From: Zychaea mexicana
Lineage: Eukaryota; Mucoromycota; Mucoromycetes; Mucorales; Lichtheimiaceae
Assembly (NCBI RefSeq): GCF_025766255.1
Contig: NW_026516802.1
Location: 1 to 64,000 of the forward strand
Length of the DNA: 64,000 nucleotides
Direction of reading: 5' to 3'
This document shows positions 48,287 to 61,068 of the stretch, piece by piece; within the stretch, counting starts at the first letter, position 1, and every line of letters begins with the position of its first letter. A model generated the notes under the pieces. It worked only from the letters and a program-made list of their open reading frames with translations. It was not told the DNA's origin and did no database searches. A program made the translations under genes and the position numbers.

Positions 48287-50543
48287 TTATTTCTTAGCCT
48301 TCTTGTCAGGTGTATCTGTTTTTGCATCGCTGGATAAAGATGTTTTGCCACTGATTGCCATGGCTGTCTTGTAACAAATGATATTATTGGTGCTACTGAT
48401 AACAGCATCTTCTGAGAGCTAAAAGTAAACAGATAGTTAGTTTCATTAAATCAATCTCGCAATTCAACCACCAATGTATCGAATAGAAGCTTTTCACTAA
48501 ACTTACTCTCATATTGCCCACAGTTTCAGCATAAAGATAGTACTTATCAATTTCGGGATGCAAGATCTTTGCAAATTCTCGTACAGTAGTTCCAGGCCAT
48601 ACAAGAATACAATCTCTGAAAGCACCAGGCTTTTGCGAGTTTGTGGATCCAAAGGTAGAAACACTTTTGACTGGATATACAGGTGATACGCCCAGTAATT
48701 CTACAGCTTTTCCTAGTACCTCCTGTACGCCTGTAGACCCATATCGGAACAACACCAAATCTGTTCCGTTTTAACAAGTCATTAATGAAATTGCGTTTTG
48801 CCAGTCTCTATATGAACGGACAAACTGTTGTAACTGTTGTTTTACCTTGTACTTTTTCTACACGGCTGTACATTTATAAAAGTCTCATTTAATACACATA
48901 GAAGAGCCGTTTCTTCAATTTACTTGAAACTCACTTTTTCAGCTTCCCATCCATTGGTTTTAAATCCGAATCAGGCTATTTAATTCTAGTCAGTAACTAA
49001 AAATAATATTAAAAAAGACACACTTCACTTTTAAAAAAAACACAAGACTTACTAAATCTTCCTTTGTCTCTACAATATCCGTTGCGTCTATATATTTTAT
49101 GTAATTTTGTTTTCGAATTTTTCGCAAAAAGTTTTCTGCGAGTGCACTTGTCAAGACCAGCTTGTTCTAGCTCATTGAATTTAAGTATAAGTCGCACAAG
49201 CACTCAAAAGTACACGTCGCAATTTTATGTTTTTACCTGATCGTATCTTCGCATGATCTTTGTGATATTCTTATCTGCATCCGCCATATCAATTTTGTTC
49301 AAGGCCTGTCATCATGTAACGAAATCATGTCAGCCGCATATACACATGTGCCGCTAAAATTGGACAAATCAAGCAAATAACTATACGTACCACAACAGTT
49401 GGGAAGCGCACATCCATGAAAAAGTCTACCACCTTCTTCACAGTATCCTCATCCCAAGCTTCTAAAGGTTCTTTTATACCACTCTTATCCATTGCTTTTG
49501 CCACTACACTTGCAGTTGATCCGTAACCTTATGCCATATGCATTAGCACCAATTCCCTTCCAATCATCTCTTCTTAATAATACAAAGAGGTTACCCGAGA
49601 GTTGAATTTGCAACGTATCTACAGTGCTATTTTCTAGGGGCCACATAGTTAGGGATCAGCGTGTTCTTGTAATCATATTGGTAAACTGAACATACTTATA
49701 GCAACGTGCCGTCTAACAATGCTGCTCCAGCGTTTCAACAAATTATTCGTGATCCAACTATGAATTTCCAAGCGTAGCCAATTGATGTCGTTGATTGGAT
49801 CATAGCCCTGAGTTTCTTTGCCATTCTGATCCGTAGTACCACTGACATCCACCACGTGGATCAATGCATGCGCATGTCGCAGATCGTCCAAAAATTGATT
49901 ACCCAAACCCAGTCCCTGGGACGCACCAGGCACAAGACCTACATTTTTGCACTCAAGGATAAGTCTCTCCATAATTTATACCACCAGTTATCCGATTCAA
50001 TACAATAAAAGAACAGACCTGCTACATCCATCATTTGGATAGGAACGAACCGAGTACCCTCCACGCATCGACCTAGTGCATATCAGTTAATACTTTGCAC
50101 GGCTCTCTAATTCGCATATGTTCCTTGGCTTTTATGCGATGCTGATTTCGCTTTCCCTTCTTACCATATCTTGGTCGGCATTGACTCTCTTTGCCGTATT
50201 TTTTACACGGACAGTCAACTGGTACATAGCTTACACCATGGTTTGGTTAATAGTCGTGAAGGGGTAGTTACCTATATATGCAGGCCGGTTATACATAATT
50301 GCAATCGCGGGTCCACTCGTGCCCGAGATTCCTTCCGTGTATCAACGTTTGACTTACCAACTTTGGCAGTAGCGTCAGAAACTAGGTCAACGTTGAATTG
50401 TTGTTTAATTCAGAATTCATAAGAAAAATAAAACTTCAATTTATCACACTCTGTTTCTGTTTCTCGAGGTTACCTGCATTCAAGAATGACGATTTGCCTG
50501 CCGATGGTTTACCGACGCATGCAAGTAGGATTTCTTTGACCAT
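48287..50543 (-). CDS. YGR210C-like Obg-family GTPase with TGS domain, one-base frameshift
   Basis: Thirteen exons on minus: 50474-50543, 50358-50381, 50165-50271, 50019-50072, 49696-49938, 49595-49633, 49391-49527, 49237-49305, 49053-49160, 48935-48975, 48846-48865, 48507-48760 and 48287-48418. They give about 432 residues if one missing base is allowed. GTPase motifs: GKPSAGKS (residues about 11-18), NYPFTTI, DVAG, NKID. The C-terminal TGS domain has [21 protein letters not shown] and YLYAETVG. The family resembles the yeast protein of unknown role encoded by YGR210C, related to YchF/OLA1 and thought to act with ribosomes. In exon 3 the frame changes between TTI and PNHG (about 50244-50249) because one base is absent. 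Exon phases on both sides demand exactly one more base. Everything else is intact, so this is either an assembly error or a very young null allele. Confidence 0.85.
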
Positions 50544-51199
50544 GGGTTATAGTAGCAAGCAGCAAGAATAGCTTATATGATAAGCAGCTTCCAAAAAGTC
50601 ACAATGGCTGATATCATAGTTTCCTTTGACAACAACTCCGGCACTCCGGCGATCTGTGTGTCACTTTCTACTGATGCACGTTGGAAACGATATTCGACAA
50701 TCTTTTGAAGTGTAGCTTTCTCAAATGTTGTGTTGGTGATATTAAACAGCTGCTTGAATTACAATTATAACTATAAGAAGCCAGTACTTACTACCCTGTC
50801 TCAGCATGCCTCAGCAGCTATCAAAATTGCCTGGTGCCCTGGTACGCAAAAGGACAATTAAGAGCGCATATTGCATCCTTGATGTAGTGTATGATGACTC
50901 AGTGGAACGTTTCATTAGTCCCGTAAGGCATATACCCTCATAAGCGGACACTGCAGTATGATAGTGTTTACAAGTTTAGCATAAGACAATGCGTTTTCAG
51001 GTTGACCCCATTTAAAGGGTTTTTTTTTTAATTTCTCGGAATAAATAATCTTTTGAAATCTCCAGAGACGGTTTAGTGGGACTTGCGACTGTGATTGATT
51101 TATGCTGGCAACGAACTCTAAACCTCACACTTCTCACGGGTTCCGCCATTTTCCTCTTTTCTTTCTCTCAAGCACTTTTCTTTGTTTAACTCGTTCACC
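50544..51199. other. Divergent promoter region of the GTPase and quinone reductase genes
   Basis: About 650 bp without an open frame of note. It includes a T-run at 51021-51030 and a pyrimidine-rich leader just before 51200. Confidence 0.45.
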
Positions 51200-52601
51200 A
51201 TGGCAACCATGAAAGCAGTAGTCGTCGAGGAAACTGGCGGTGTCGATAAGTTGCTCTACAAGGACCTTCCCTTTCCCGAGGCTCATGAAGGCACTGTTGT
51301 CATCAAGAACCACTTTATAGGTAACGTAAATACAAGTTTGGGCGCTAACGACGAACGAAAACAAAAACCTAAACGATTGGTTTAAATTTGATAACCACGA
51401 CTATTAGGCATCAACTACATTGATACCTATCACCGTACCGGTCTTTACCCATTGCCTCTTCCATTTGTTCTTGGTCGCGAAAGGTACATTTTCTTTTTAC
51501 CACTCACTGCAACCACTGTTGATAAATGTTGTCGGGTTGCAACTTGCTTACTAATAGCGGCGATCAATTTCACACAAAAACAGCGCTGGCGAGGTCAGTG
51601 CCGTAGGACCTGACGTCAAGGATTTCAAGGTTGGCGATCGTGTTGTCTATATCGGTGGATCGACCTACTCTGAATATACCGAAGCCAAGGTCGGTGCTGT
51701 TGAAAAGATTACAAACGACGTGTCATACGAAACAGCAGCTGCTATTGGTATCCAGGCATTGACAGCGTGGACGTTGGTTCGTGAATCTTATCCTGTCAAG
51801 AAAGGAGGTATGAGCAAACCTTTATTCCGGATAGATGAGGCGTGTGTGTTGGATTACTAAAGCGCTGGGAGGGTATGTCTCAATTAGTCAATGAGGCTGT
51901 GTGGTAGGTAACTCACCACAATCTGTTTTTTTTTCTTAGACCATATTCTCATCCATGCAGCAGCCGGTGGTGTTGGCCTCTTGCTGTGTCAAATGTGCCG
52001 CTATCTTGGTGCCACCGTAATTGGCACCGTGAGCACAGCCGAAAAAGCCGCGCTCGCACGCGAAAATGGCGCCGATTACGTGATCAACTATACCACCGAG
52101 GATGTCGTCGCCAAGGTGAACGAGATTACCGGTGGTCTGGGTTGCCAAGGTGTGCTAGATGGCGTTGGCAAGTCTACTTGGGATATCTCTTTGCAGTGTG
52201 CCCGACGACTCGGATCCGTAATCAGCTTTGGAAATGCTTCGGGTGTAGTTCCTCCTGTAAGAGTCAGAGTTGGTTGGGTCGGGGGGATGTGTGTGTGTGT
52301 GTGTGTGTGACCAAACCAGCAACCCAGGTGCATTGACGTACGCGGATGAAAAATGTTTGTTTTATAGATTTCGATCGCGACGTTGGCACAAAAGAATCTC
52401 AAGATTATGCGACCCACTTTGTTCAACTACATGACATCGCGTGAAGAATCGCAAAAGTGGTGGGGTGAAGTGTTCGAACTTTTGGCCAAGGGCGTCATCA
52501 AGACCCACATCTACAAGATATATGATCTTGCCGATGCAAAGCAGTCTCACATTGATATTGAGAGCCGAAAGACAACTGGCAAACTGTTGTTGAAACCTTA
52601 A
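51200..52601 (+). CDS. ZTA1: NADPH:quinone oxidoreductase, zeta-crystallin type
   Basis: Exons 51200-51320, 51408-51483, 51584-51807, 51940-52256 and 52368-52601 join in phase to 323 residues, the usual length. Medium-chain dehydrogenase/reductase of the quinone oxidoreductase branch (no catalytic zinc site): one-electron reduction of quinones with NADPH in the cytosol. Evidence: INYIDTYHRTGLYP, LGRESAGEVSAVG, KVGDRVVY, the nucleotide-binding glycine motif AAAGGVGLLLCQ, and GVGKSTWDISL. The start chosen is the first of two nearby ATG codons (MATMKAVV). The fourth intron carries a (GT)n run at 52287-52309. Confidence 0.93.
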
Positions 52602-55600
52602 TCTGTGTATTTGTACATCACTTTCATCTGATACTGTACCTTTTTTTTTACCGTTTGTATATGTCTGAGCTATGTTGGCTATGATCAAGGTGTTCACGTC
52701 CTGTAAAATGACATTTTGTATTATACTTGGCCTTTTCTATTGACATTCCCTTTCGCCCCAAGCTTTTATCAACTCACAACATCAATTAACAATTATTAAA
52801 ACTATATTTGCCAATAGTTTGATTGAGCAGGCGTGTACAGAGATATTCTATGATGAGTATTGTCGACTATGTTACTGGTTTCTAACGGGGGTACGGACCA
52901 CAAATGAGGTGTGTTCAAGACTTCATTCAAGACCAATGCTCCAATATATTCACAGAAAATTGTTAATGGAAGAGCACAGTAATAGAAGCTCTTGGCAACA
53001 TACACTAGTCAATGTTATATTCGCGATGATTTCTGATCTAACAGCCTTGAAACTAGCATAATAATAAAAATATATCTGCTGAAATCGTTCCTAAAAGCAC
53101 TATACTTTAACTCTGTTTGATTGATGCTACTAAAAAGTATCCAACATGTCAGCCTCAGACAACTTTGAGCAAATCGTATGAAATTCCCATTTAGATTACA
53201 GAGAGGACGTATACCGCAGGCAGACGGCGGGCAGTGTCAAAAGAAATCCGTAAAATTCGAGAGTTTTATTAAATGTCGCGTGTATATGAAAATAGCGATG
53301 ACTGAAAAGCCTTACTAGAACAATCGTGTCTGTAAAAAGTTGTCTGTGAGAGGTCATGCTTGTTGCCAGGCAACTGTAATTGTTTAATCGATGAATACAT
53401 GCATCTATAACTGTTATCGCTACTAGCAAACAAGTCTTCCATCACAGAGATTGAACGAATGTAAAGATGGTTTTGCTATGCGAGTGTTCTATCTTCCTCT
53501 TTCCTAAGTCATGAAACCAATTAATTTTTGCGTCACAGGATCAATGCGGTACTAAATGAATTGACCTAAGCGTTCAGGATAGCGTTACAACTTTGAAAAG
53601 TAGCAAGGATATGGTCGTTTTTTCAACATTAGTGGAGTATACACGCCCCATTCTCTCGCTTAATTATTCACAGGAAGAAAAGGTGCAAGAACGGAAGGTT
53701 AACACGATAGACGAGGCTAAAAAAAGTGCAAATACCTTTTTCGGCTCTTTTTCTTTCGGTGAAGAGCGGTAGAATCATCGAACGTCGAGAATCGAGATAA
53801 ATATATACATTTCACCATATTCAGTCAATTTTCTTGAAATTCTTTTCATGTTATGGTAATTAAGTGGAGACTGCGGTTATCCTCCGCCATCAGGCCGCCG
53901 CCGCCACCACCGCCGGCCGCCGTAAACCATGCTTTAATAAAATGTTTGAAAATCACACTATAAGGCCAGAGAGCTCAATAAAGTTCGGTGTGTTTGTATA
54001 GCCATCATATTATGCTCAAAATCCGGATGTTCCGGCGGATAGCTTCGACAAAACATACAGCATAATTTTGAGACTTTCTAATTTTACATAGTGATACCAA
54101 ATCGTTATGACGAAAAAAGCACAAGGCAATGCAACTATTACCATACAACAGGAAGCATAAGCTTGTCATGGACGATAATGGTACGTGTCGCGCTTAATCA
54201 TCCAAAGGAAAGGTTTGCGCATTGGCCAACAAAGTACATGACTTTATTTTTGTATTCGTGATATAATTCAGGGGTAATTCGTTAATCGTGAGCCATTACA
54301 AAAACAGTGTTCTGGAGCATCTTAAAAGATGACTTTGAGCAGCAATTGCTGCTGTGGAGCCAATATAACAGGCTTGTATTAGCAGCTGGTAGCATATGCT
54401 ACTACTTGGAGGTGGGTAATTTCAAGCATAGTCGGGAAGGCGAAGCGTACAATCGGACCTAATATATCCACATCAGCAGCCTCATCATATTTTTAACTAT
54501 ATACAGCATGCATAATACAGGTTCTTTGTTGGATTGGAATAAGTCTTACTTATAAATTTGCCGGATCGAATGCGCACAAAGTGTATCCAAAAGCCGTGCA
54601 CAGAGCATACAGAGGTATATTAAACATGCACACAAGAAGAAAAAAAAGCCTCCCCTGTTGAGTAACGTTATCTTTTATGACCTGTTTTGGAAAGCCTAAT
54701 TTAAGTCCGAAGCTAATTTGCAATATGGAATCTCTGGATGGATCCTCATCTCTTCTCTCTGCGAACTAAAAGAGCTCAGCCTTTATGCAATTAATTTTTC
54801 TGAACCGGAGACCATATTGCAACAGCAACAACCTGATTATTACCATGGCATGTTGCCATGGTTACAGCACGCTGAATGTACACCAGTTCATAAAAGGCAA
54901 ATAAGGCTGTTATCGTCACCCAAAGAGAAAGTGGAGAATTGCACATACAGAGAGCGAGGGAGAGAGAAAGGCTGTTTTTGCTGTTACACAACAGAAAAGA
55001 GATTGGCTCGAAATGACAGTCGAACATGTGCTGTATTGCCGCACACCTTTTTTTTTTGTCAATCTGACCAGGAAATGGCATATTCATATGTACGATACAT
55101 CATAACTTACACACACTCTGTTTGCATTTTACCGGGAACTTGCTCTCGTAAATATTGGTTTCGTAACCCGAGAAAGGGAAATGAAATCGCGTGCAAAGTC
55201 TTTCATTTTCTTTTCAGTTTATTGGGTAGCTCTTCTCTTTTCTATTATCGTGGGTTATGTATCATGCAAATGCATCTGGTATTGCCATTACGATAACAAC
55301 AGCGCCACTGCTATGGAAGGCTGCTCAAATTGCAAGAGAAGGTCTTTATTTATACATGCAACATGGATGATTCGGTAAGACGGATATCTTCTTACGCGCC
55401 CATCGTGCTACGCGAGCGGAGTAAGGCTCACGTGTGACCCTGAGGGTGAGAGCAAGGTGGAGCTTTGATGGAAGGTGAAGAAGCGTACAAGGCACAGCAA
55501 TGGGGGGGGGGCACATCAGCAAAGCCTTCTTTCTCTCGTACGGCAAGGCTGGCTGTAATGCAATTGTGGGTTGTCTGGAAGCCGACTTGATAAAGAAAAA

Positions 55601-55721
55601 GGAGTCATTTTTCCCTTCCTTCTTTCTCACTTCTTCCTTCTTTCGCTCACACTTCTTCCTCCACCCCTCCATTCCCCTTACCTTTCCTTTCCTTCCTCAC
55701 ATACTATCGAGAGCATACACA
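52602..55721. other. Long spacer without a supported gene
   Basis: About 3.1 kb. The longest frame (54718-55296, 192 codons) has no recognisable motif and overlaps a 98-codon frame on the other strand. A short CCG/GCC-rich cluster lies at 53880-53925, unusual in this AT-rich spacer. A G-run of nine is at 55502-55510. Confidence 0.4.
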
Positions 55722-57177
55722 ATGACTCGCCAATCCACACTCATTGCACTTCTACAACTACTGATCGTCTCATTACTTCCACATTCGCTATTTGCGCTGG
55801 ACAGCAACGTGAAGAACCTGGTTGTTTTCGGTGATTCCTATTCCGGTAATAATTATTATCATCATGATCAGCAGCAGAGAAGCAACAACAACAATAATAG
55901 CAACGACTCACACGCTAACACAATTTCTTAGACCTTGGAAACTTTCATCGATGGACAAACGGCCCTGTCTGGAGCGAAAACGTTGCGGTTGCTTGGAATG
56001 CGTCGCTGTACAGCTTTGCATACACCGGTTCGGCATGTGACAACGAGCTATTTCCCAACGTATCGGCTGCAGACCAGATGCCTAGTATCCGCGACCAGAT
56101 TGAAATGTTCTACAACCTCGACTTGAACTTGGACCCTACCGAAACCGTCTTTGCCGTCTGGGTCGGCATCAACGATATCCAAAAGTCATACCAGCAAAGC
56201 CTTGGTAAGTACGAGCAACAGATCCGTTCTACTTGAAAATGTCTCTTGGATGCGTGTATTTACAGGTTATTCACATGAAAAATAAAGGTACGGATGAGTT
56301 GCCTGACTTTAAGAATGTTGCCTTGTGCATCGGCCAGCAACTGCGAAACATCCGCAAAGTGTTCCACGCCAGCCGCATCATGGTCTTCAACGTGCCTCCA
56401 CTGGAACGCATGCCGTTCTTTGCCGACAACGACGAGCACGCGGACAAGGAAGTCTGGGGTCAGGCTGCTGTGGAGCTCAACCGAATGCTGCAGAACGATG
56501 TTGTCAGCCTCAACAAGCACCATCATGCGCTTGAACTGGATCTCGTTGACGTGCACAGTCTTTTGTCCGATATCGCTGCCGATCCTCCGATCTTTGGATT
56601 CTCGGATGCCACGCATGCCTATCTCGATGCGTGCCAGGGCGCGTGCCAGGACGAAATCAATGACTTTGTCTGGTGGGACCGCACCCACTTGACCGGCGGC
56701 GCCCATCATGTCATTGCCAACAGCATCCTGCTTGCTGGCTCGTATGCTCAGTCGACATCGGTGGATATCACCCTGACCAACGTCCAAGCGCTTCTCGAGG
56801 ATCCCAAATCACGATACCGATCCCCTGTCTACATCCCCCCTCCCAACACGGGTCTCATCGACCAGATTGTCCAAGAGATGACCAAGTCAACACCCTCCAC
56901 GATCGAAGTACAACAGGACCTCGACGATGAGTACTTGCTTGGAGCGAGCCATTTGCTGAATCGTGTATTTATTTGGTCCACATTGGTTCTGGCTGTGGCT
57001 GCCGTGCTGTTTGCATGGAGACGTCAGCAGCAGCATCGTCGAAGCCCTTGTCGATGCCGCAGTGGTGGTGGTCTTTTGGACCCGAGCAGTATCGAATCCC
57101 AGCATCGTGGTCGCTACTTTTCTCCCTTCCGTCCCAACAACAGCAATGGCAACAGTGAAATGACCGAGACCAAATAG
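55722..57177 (+). CDS. Secreted or membrane-anchored GDSL lipase/esterase
   Basis: Exons 55722-55845, 55932-56204 and 56288-57177 join in phase to 428 residues. The first 25 residues are a signal peptide ending near LFA. GDSL/SGNH hydrolase blocks: FGDSYSD with the nucleophile Ser39, VWVGIND with Asn122, and DRTHLTGGAH with Asp263 and His266. Close to the C-terminus a hydrophobic segment (about 359-376) is followed by RRQQQHRR, then a 50-residue basic/serine-rich tail. The protein would therefore be a type I membrane protein with an extracytoplasmic esterase domain. Substrate cannot be told from sequence. For the last acceptor (AAATAAAG|GT at 56287) the more typical CAG 24 bases earlier would break the frame. 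Confidence 0.88.
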
Positions 57178-58217
57178 ATCAAAAGGGACCGTCACCACCC
57201 GCTCACGCGCTGTTATTACCAACCAAGTACTACTACTACCTCCATCATCACATATACACCACGACCTTACACCGCTCATCCTCATCACCCACCCAGCACC
57301 GGCACCATATCTTTTTCTCTTTTTAGTGTTTCATAAAAAAAAAAAAGAAAGAAAAAAAAATACCTTCTCTCGGTCTCCCTCTGTCTCATCGTCATCCTGC
57401 CCCTCACAAATCCCACCCTTTCTTGTTGTATTTCTTTCGTCTTTGTCATCATTAGTTTCTTTGTTGTACATCTTCTTCTATAAACTCATCCACAAACGCG
57501 CACACACTGTGCCTTCTTCTTGCCAGAGGCAAGTATAATTGTTATTCGTTCCAAAATAAACAGAGCACATCTTCTGTGTGTGGAGATCTATTTGGGAAAG
57601 AAGTCAAAGTTGGTGGTGACAATTTGCTATGGAACAAACAAACAAATGTGAGTATACACGGGTCGTATAGCTGTTGGTAAGTGCATGGTTTATTGTACAC
57701 ACAGGTACATCGAGCACCGGAGGCGTTGGTCCGATGACGGGGCCCTTGCAAAGCGTTGACGGGTTATACAAAGTATTGTTTGCATGAATGTTGGTTCTTA
57801 TTGAGAATGAGGTGCTTCCTGTCCGTGTGTTCCTTGTTATGGATAATCACCGACTCAACCCTGCTCTTTGTTACGCACCTACGCACCTGCATTTGGTTTC
57901 TTGGGTGTGATTGCTCATTTGTTCTCTTTGATGCTTCTATTTCCCGTAATGCACAGACACACATCATATGTGTCCGTGCATGATCGTGATGAGGTGAGAC
58001 CCAAAGAGGTCATTCTTTGGACCCATCTGTTGTTCGCCTGAAATGGTTAATCAGTTTAACATGGATAAAAAAGCGGGCTGTCTGCGCGCGTGCAAGTTGA
58101 GATCTACACTCAGCACATACGAACGCTTCCTCATCTACCAACTGCTCCCACTACTGCTACCCGAGAGATCCGCACCTTTGAATCCCGCCGACACTACCTT
58201 GCATACAAACAATCATT
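57178..58217. other. Spacer between the esterase and homeodomain genes
   Basis: Begins with about 350 bp of C- and T-rich sequence containing A-runs (57337-57360), probably the esterase 3' untranslated region. No convincing gene. Confidence 0.4.
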
Positions 58218-61068
58218 ATGTCGCAGCGTGACAGCGATCATAATCAGGTACAAAACAAGTTCGAGCTTATTTTTATATCTCCTTCACCACCTCCACCACC
58301 TACTACACACATACACACATGCTTTCTCTTAAGAATAAGCGCAGAATCCCTGGTATTCTTCAGATTCACCACATTTGGCTCAGTAGAACATAAAAATATT
58401 TTTTTATATTGATGCTCAGATGTCGTCCCCAACAATTAAATGGCTAGATCATATAAATACTAACTAGCGATTTTGTTTGTAATCCTGCTACATGTTCATT
58501 TAGTCTTCTTCCAATACCCTTACTCCTGCCGCTACTGCTATCACAGCTAGTAAACCGGCTACTACCACCGACACCACCACCGCGATCGACCCTTTTGCCT
58601 TTCTCTTTCAACCCATGGCCGATTATGGATGCAGTATTCTCGACGTGCCTCCTGCACAGTTACAGCAGCAACTAGAGAAGTTCGAGGACCCTGTCACACT
58701 CGGATCCTACCTGCAAGACCTCACCAACATCTCGTCTCATGTCGAGCACTATCCTACCACCACAATGTCCACTATGGAACTCCTCCACTATTCCTTGCCA
58801 GCAGCACCAGAGCCAACAACAGTGACTGGAGCAGAAATGCCAATGTCACTTATGATGGACGATCCCAATAAGGTCACATCCATGTCATCACAGCAGCAGT
58901 ATCAACAACAACAACAACAACAATTTCAGCCAAATGAAGCTGTGCCATCCATTTCTGCAAGCAACGAAAAAGCCGGCTCTCTTTGCTCCCTGTTGAAGTA
59001 TTTTCCGGACTTGACCAAATTCATGGGTCACAACTACTTTGAAAGCTTTGTCAAACTGTGGTTCTCTTTTCAAAAGTGTATCTTGCTTGCTCGCAACGCC
59101 GAATGCCGGACATGGGTGACACGAGAGCTTTGGTCGATCACAGAACATCTCGATATGACGGTTGAAAAGATCATGAATGAGCGAAAGCAAATGGAACCAC
59201 AATATCACCAACACGAAGACTGTGAACAGCAAACACCCTTTCTCATTTACGCTCTTCAATCACTCAAGGACCGTGTCGAGGTGATGCACCGTGTCATGCT
59301 GATTATTGAAACTGCTCGTATACAGTACAACCAAGATCCCGTCAGTGCTATCATACCGATCCTTCATCGTATTATTGAGAAACGACAGAACGAGAAGCAG
59401 CAGCAAGGGTTACTATTGCAACAACAGCAGCTCCACCAATTGCAACAGCAGCATCGATCCAGCGAACAGAAACAAGGACAACAGGTTTCTGACATGATGA
59501 CGATGATACTGGCCGACAGCACCGGCAGCAGCAGCAGTGGTGGTACTACGTTTATGCAGCAAGATTATCAGCAACAGCAACTACAACAAGGGTCCGCTTT
59601 TAATGATCCGACAATGTTTGTACAACCACAGCATGATTACCAACAGCAGATGCAGCATCAGCACCAGCAAGAGTTCTATCAGAATCCGGCCATGGCTGCG
59701 ATGATGTTACAGAGCAACAACAACCGTAATGTTTACTGCGTTCACCCGTCCACATTAATGCAGCCTTGGCCGACACCGTCTGCAAGTTCAGGGGGGTATA
59801 CCATCATGCCACCCACTACACCGGAACATCAACAAGAGCAGCTGCTCTTTACCATGAACAATAGCGACTTTACAGCAACCAGCAGCACTATGTCGTCACT
59901 CTCATCTTCTTGTTCACTGCCTCCACACGAAGGTTTTGAGTTTCTTCCGTCGTCAGTCGCTTCGATGTCGGCCCATGCAACAGTAAGGACACATCAACCA
60001 TTCACGCCACCCGATGCTTTCCACGCCATGAAAGCTGATCAGCAACAACAACAACAGCAACTCGATTTGCAACAAGGATTGTCAGCCTTACAAATTAGCG
60101 ACATTACCAAAGGACAACAATACAACCGCCAACAACAAGATCTCCTGCAAGAGAACGAGCTTGACAACAAGCAAGAGCAACAAGGCAGTACATTATGTTT
60201 GGGATCATCAAGCGTAGACGGCGACGAAGAGCAAGATCAAGTCAACGACGACGATGACAAAGACGCTGACTATTGCGAAGAAGAAGAGGGTGAGACGGAA
60301 TCGGATGATGAAGAGATGGAAGATATAGATGACGACGATGACGATGACTATGTGGAGCCAACATCGGCAGCAGCAAAAGCAAAAGCAGCAACAGCAGCAG
60401 CACGTCGTCATAGAAACAACAGCCGTCGTCCCGGCAACAACAACAATAGCAGCCGTTCTACTACTGTTAAAATCGAACCATCATTGTCATCATCCCGTGC
60501 CACCATCAGAAAACCAGTACAACAACAACAACAGCAAGCACGTCGTCCACGTGCTCCACGAACCTACACAAGACGCACTGCTACCTCCTATGACGCCGAG
60601 ACGACCCACTACTTGAAATCCGTGTTCTTTAGCATCTACAGTAAAAAGGACAAGCTGACCAAGGAGCAACGCAAACAAGTTCAAACACACACCGGATTGA
60701 AGCCTCGCAACATTACGTACTGGTTCTCCAATCACAAGCGCCGGTTTCAAAACTCATTGTATGTGTTTAAGCAGACGGTGCGTGAAAGCCAAGGCAAGGT
60801 CGTGACCTATGATGATTTCTTGAGCTGGCGTCGCCAGCATGGATTGCCTGAAGATGTCCCGGATAGCGAAGTGGCTGACAGTGGAATTAGCTTTGATGAA
60901 GGATGCTGGTCATCCCCATCTTCCACCAACAGTAAAAACACCATCAAAAGTGGAGATGAAGAAGAACAAGAACAAGCGTTGTTGTTGGAGGAAGAAGATC
61001 AAAAACAACAGAATAGTGACAGCGCGATTTCTTGTTTGCAATCACCGGCTGATGCTACAGCCGCTTAA
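58218..61068 (+). CDS. Glutamine-rich homeodomain transcription factor
   Basis: Proposed exons 58218-58247 (ten codons, donor CAG|GTACAA) and 58504-61068, giving 864 residues. If the short first exon is wrong, translation could start at the in-frame ATG at 58615 (817 residues). A folded region at about 165-290 (LCSLLKYFPDL, FMGHNYFESF, LWFSFQKCI) is followed by long glutamine-rich stretches, an acidic block (about 570-620), a basic serine/asparagine-rich segment, and a homeodomain at about 700-760. The recognition helix reads ITYWFSNHKRRF: Trp48, Phe49 and Asn51 are kept, but Arg53 is Lys. About four extra residues lie between helix 1 and the recognition helix, compared with the 60-residue standard, so it is TALE-like or atypical. 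Likely a nuclear regulator; target genes unknown. Confidence 0.82.

Noticed and set aside
54718..55296. 192-codon plus-strand frame
   Set aside because: No recognisable motif, an overlapping antisense frame, and low-complexity purine runs; not enough to call a gene.
56260..56787. 175-codon minus-strand frame
   Set aside because: Antisense to the GDSL esterase catalytic exon; no motif of its own.
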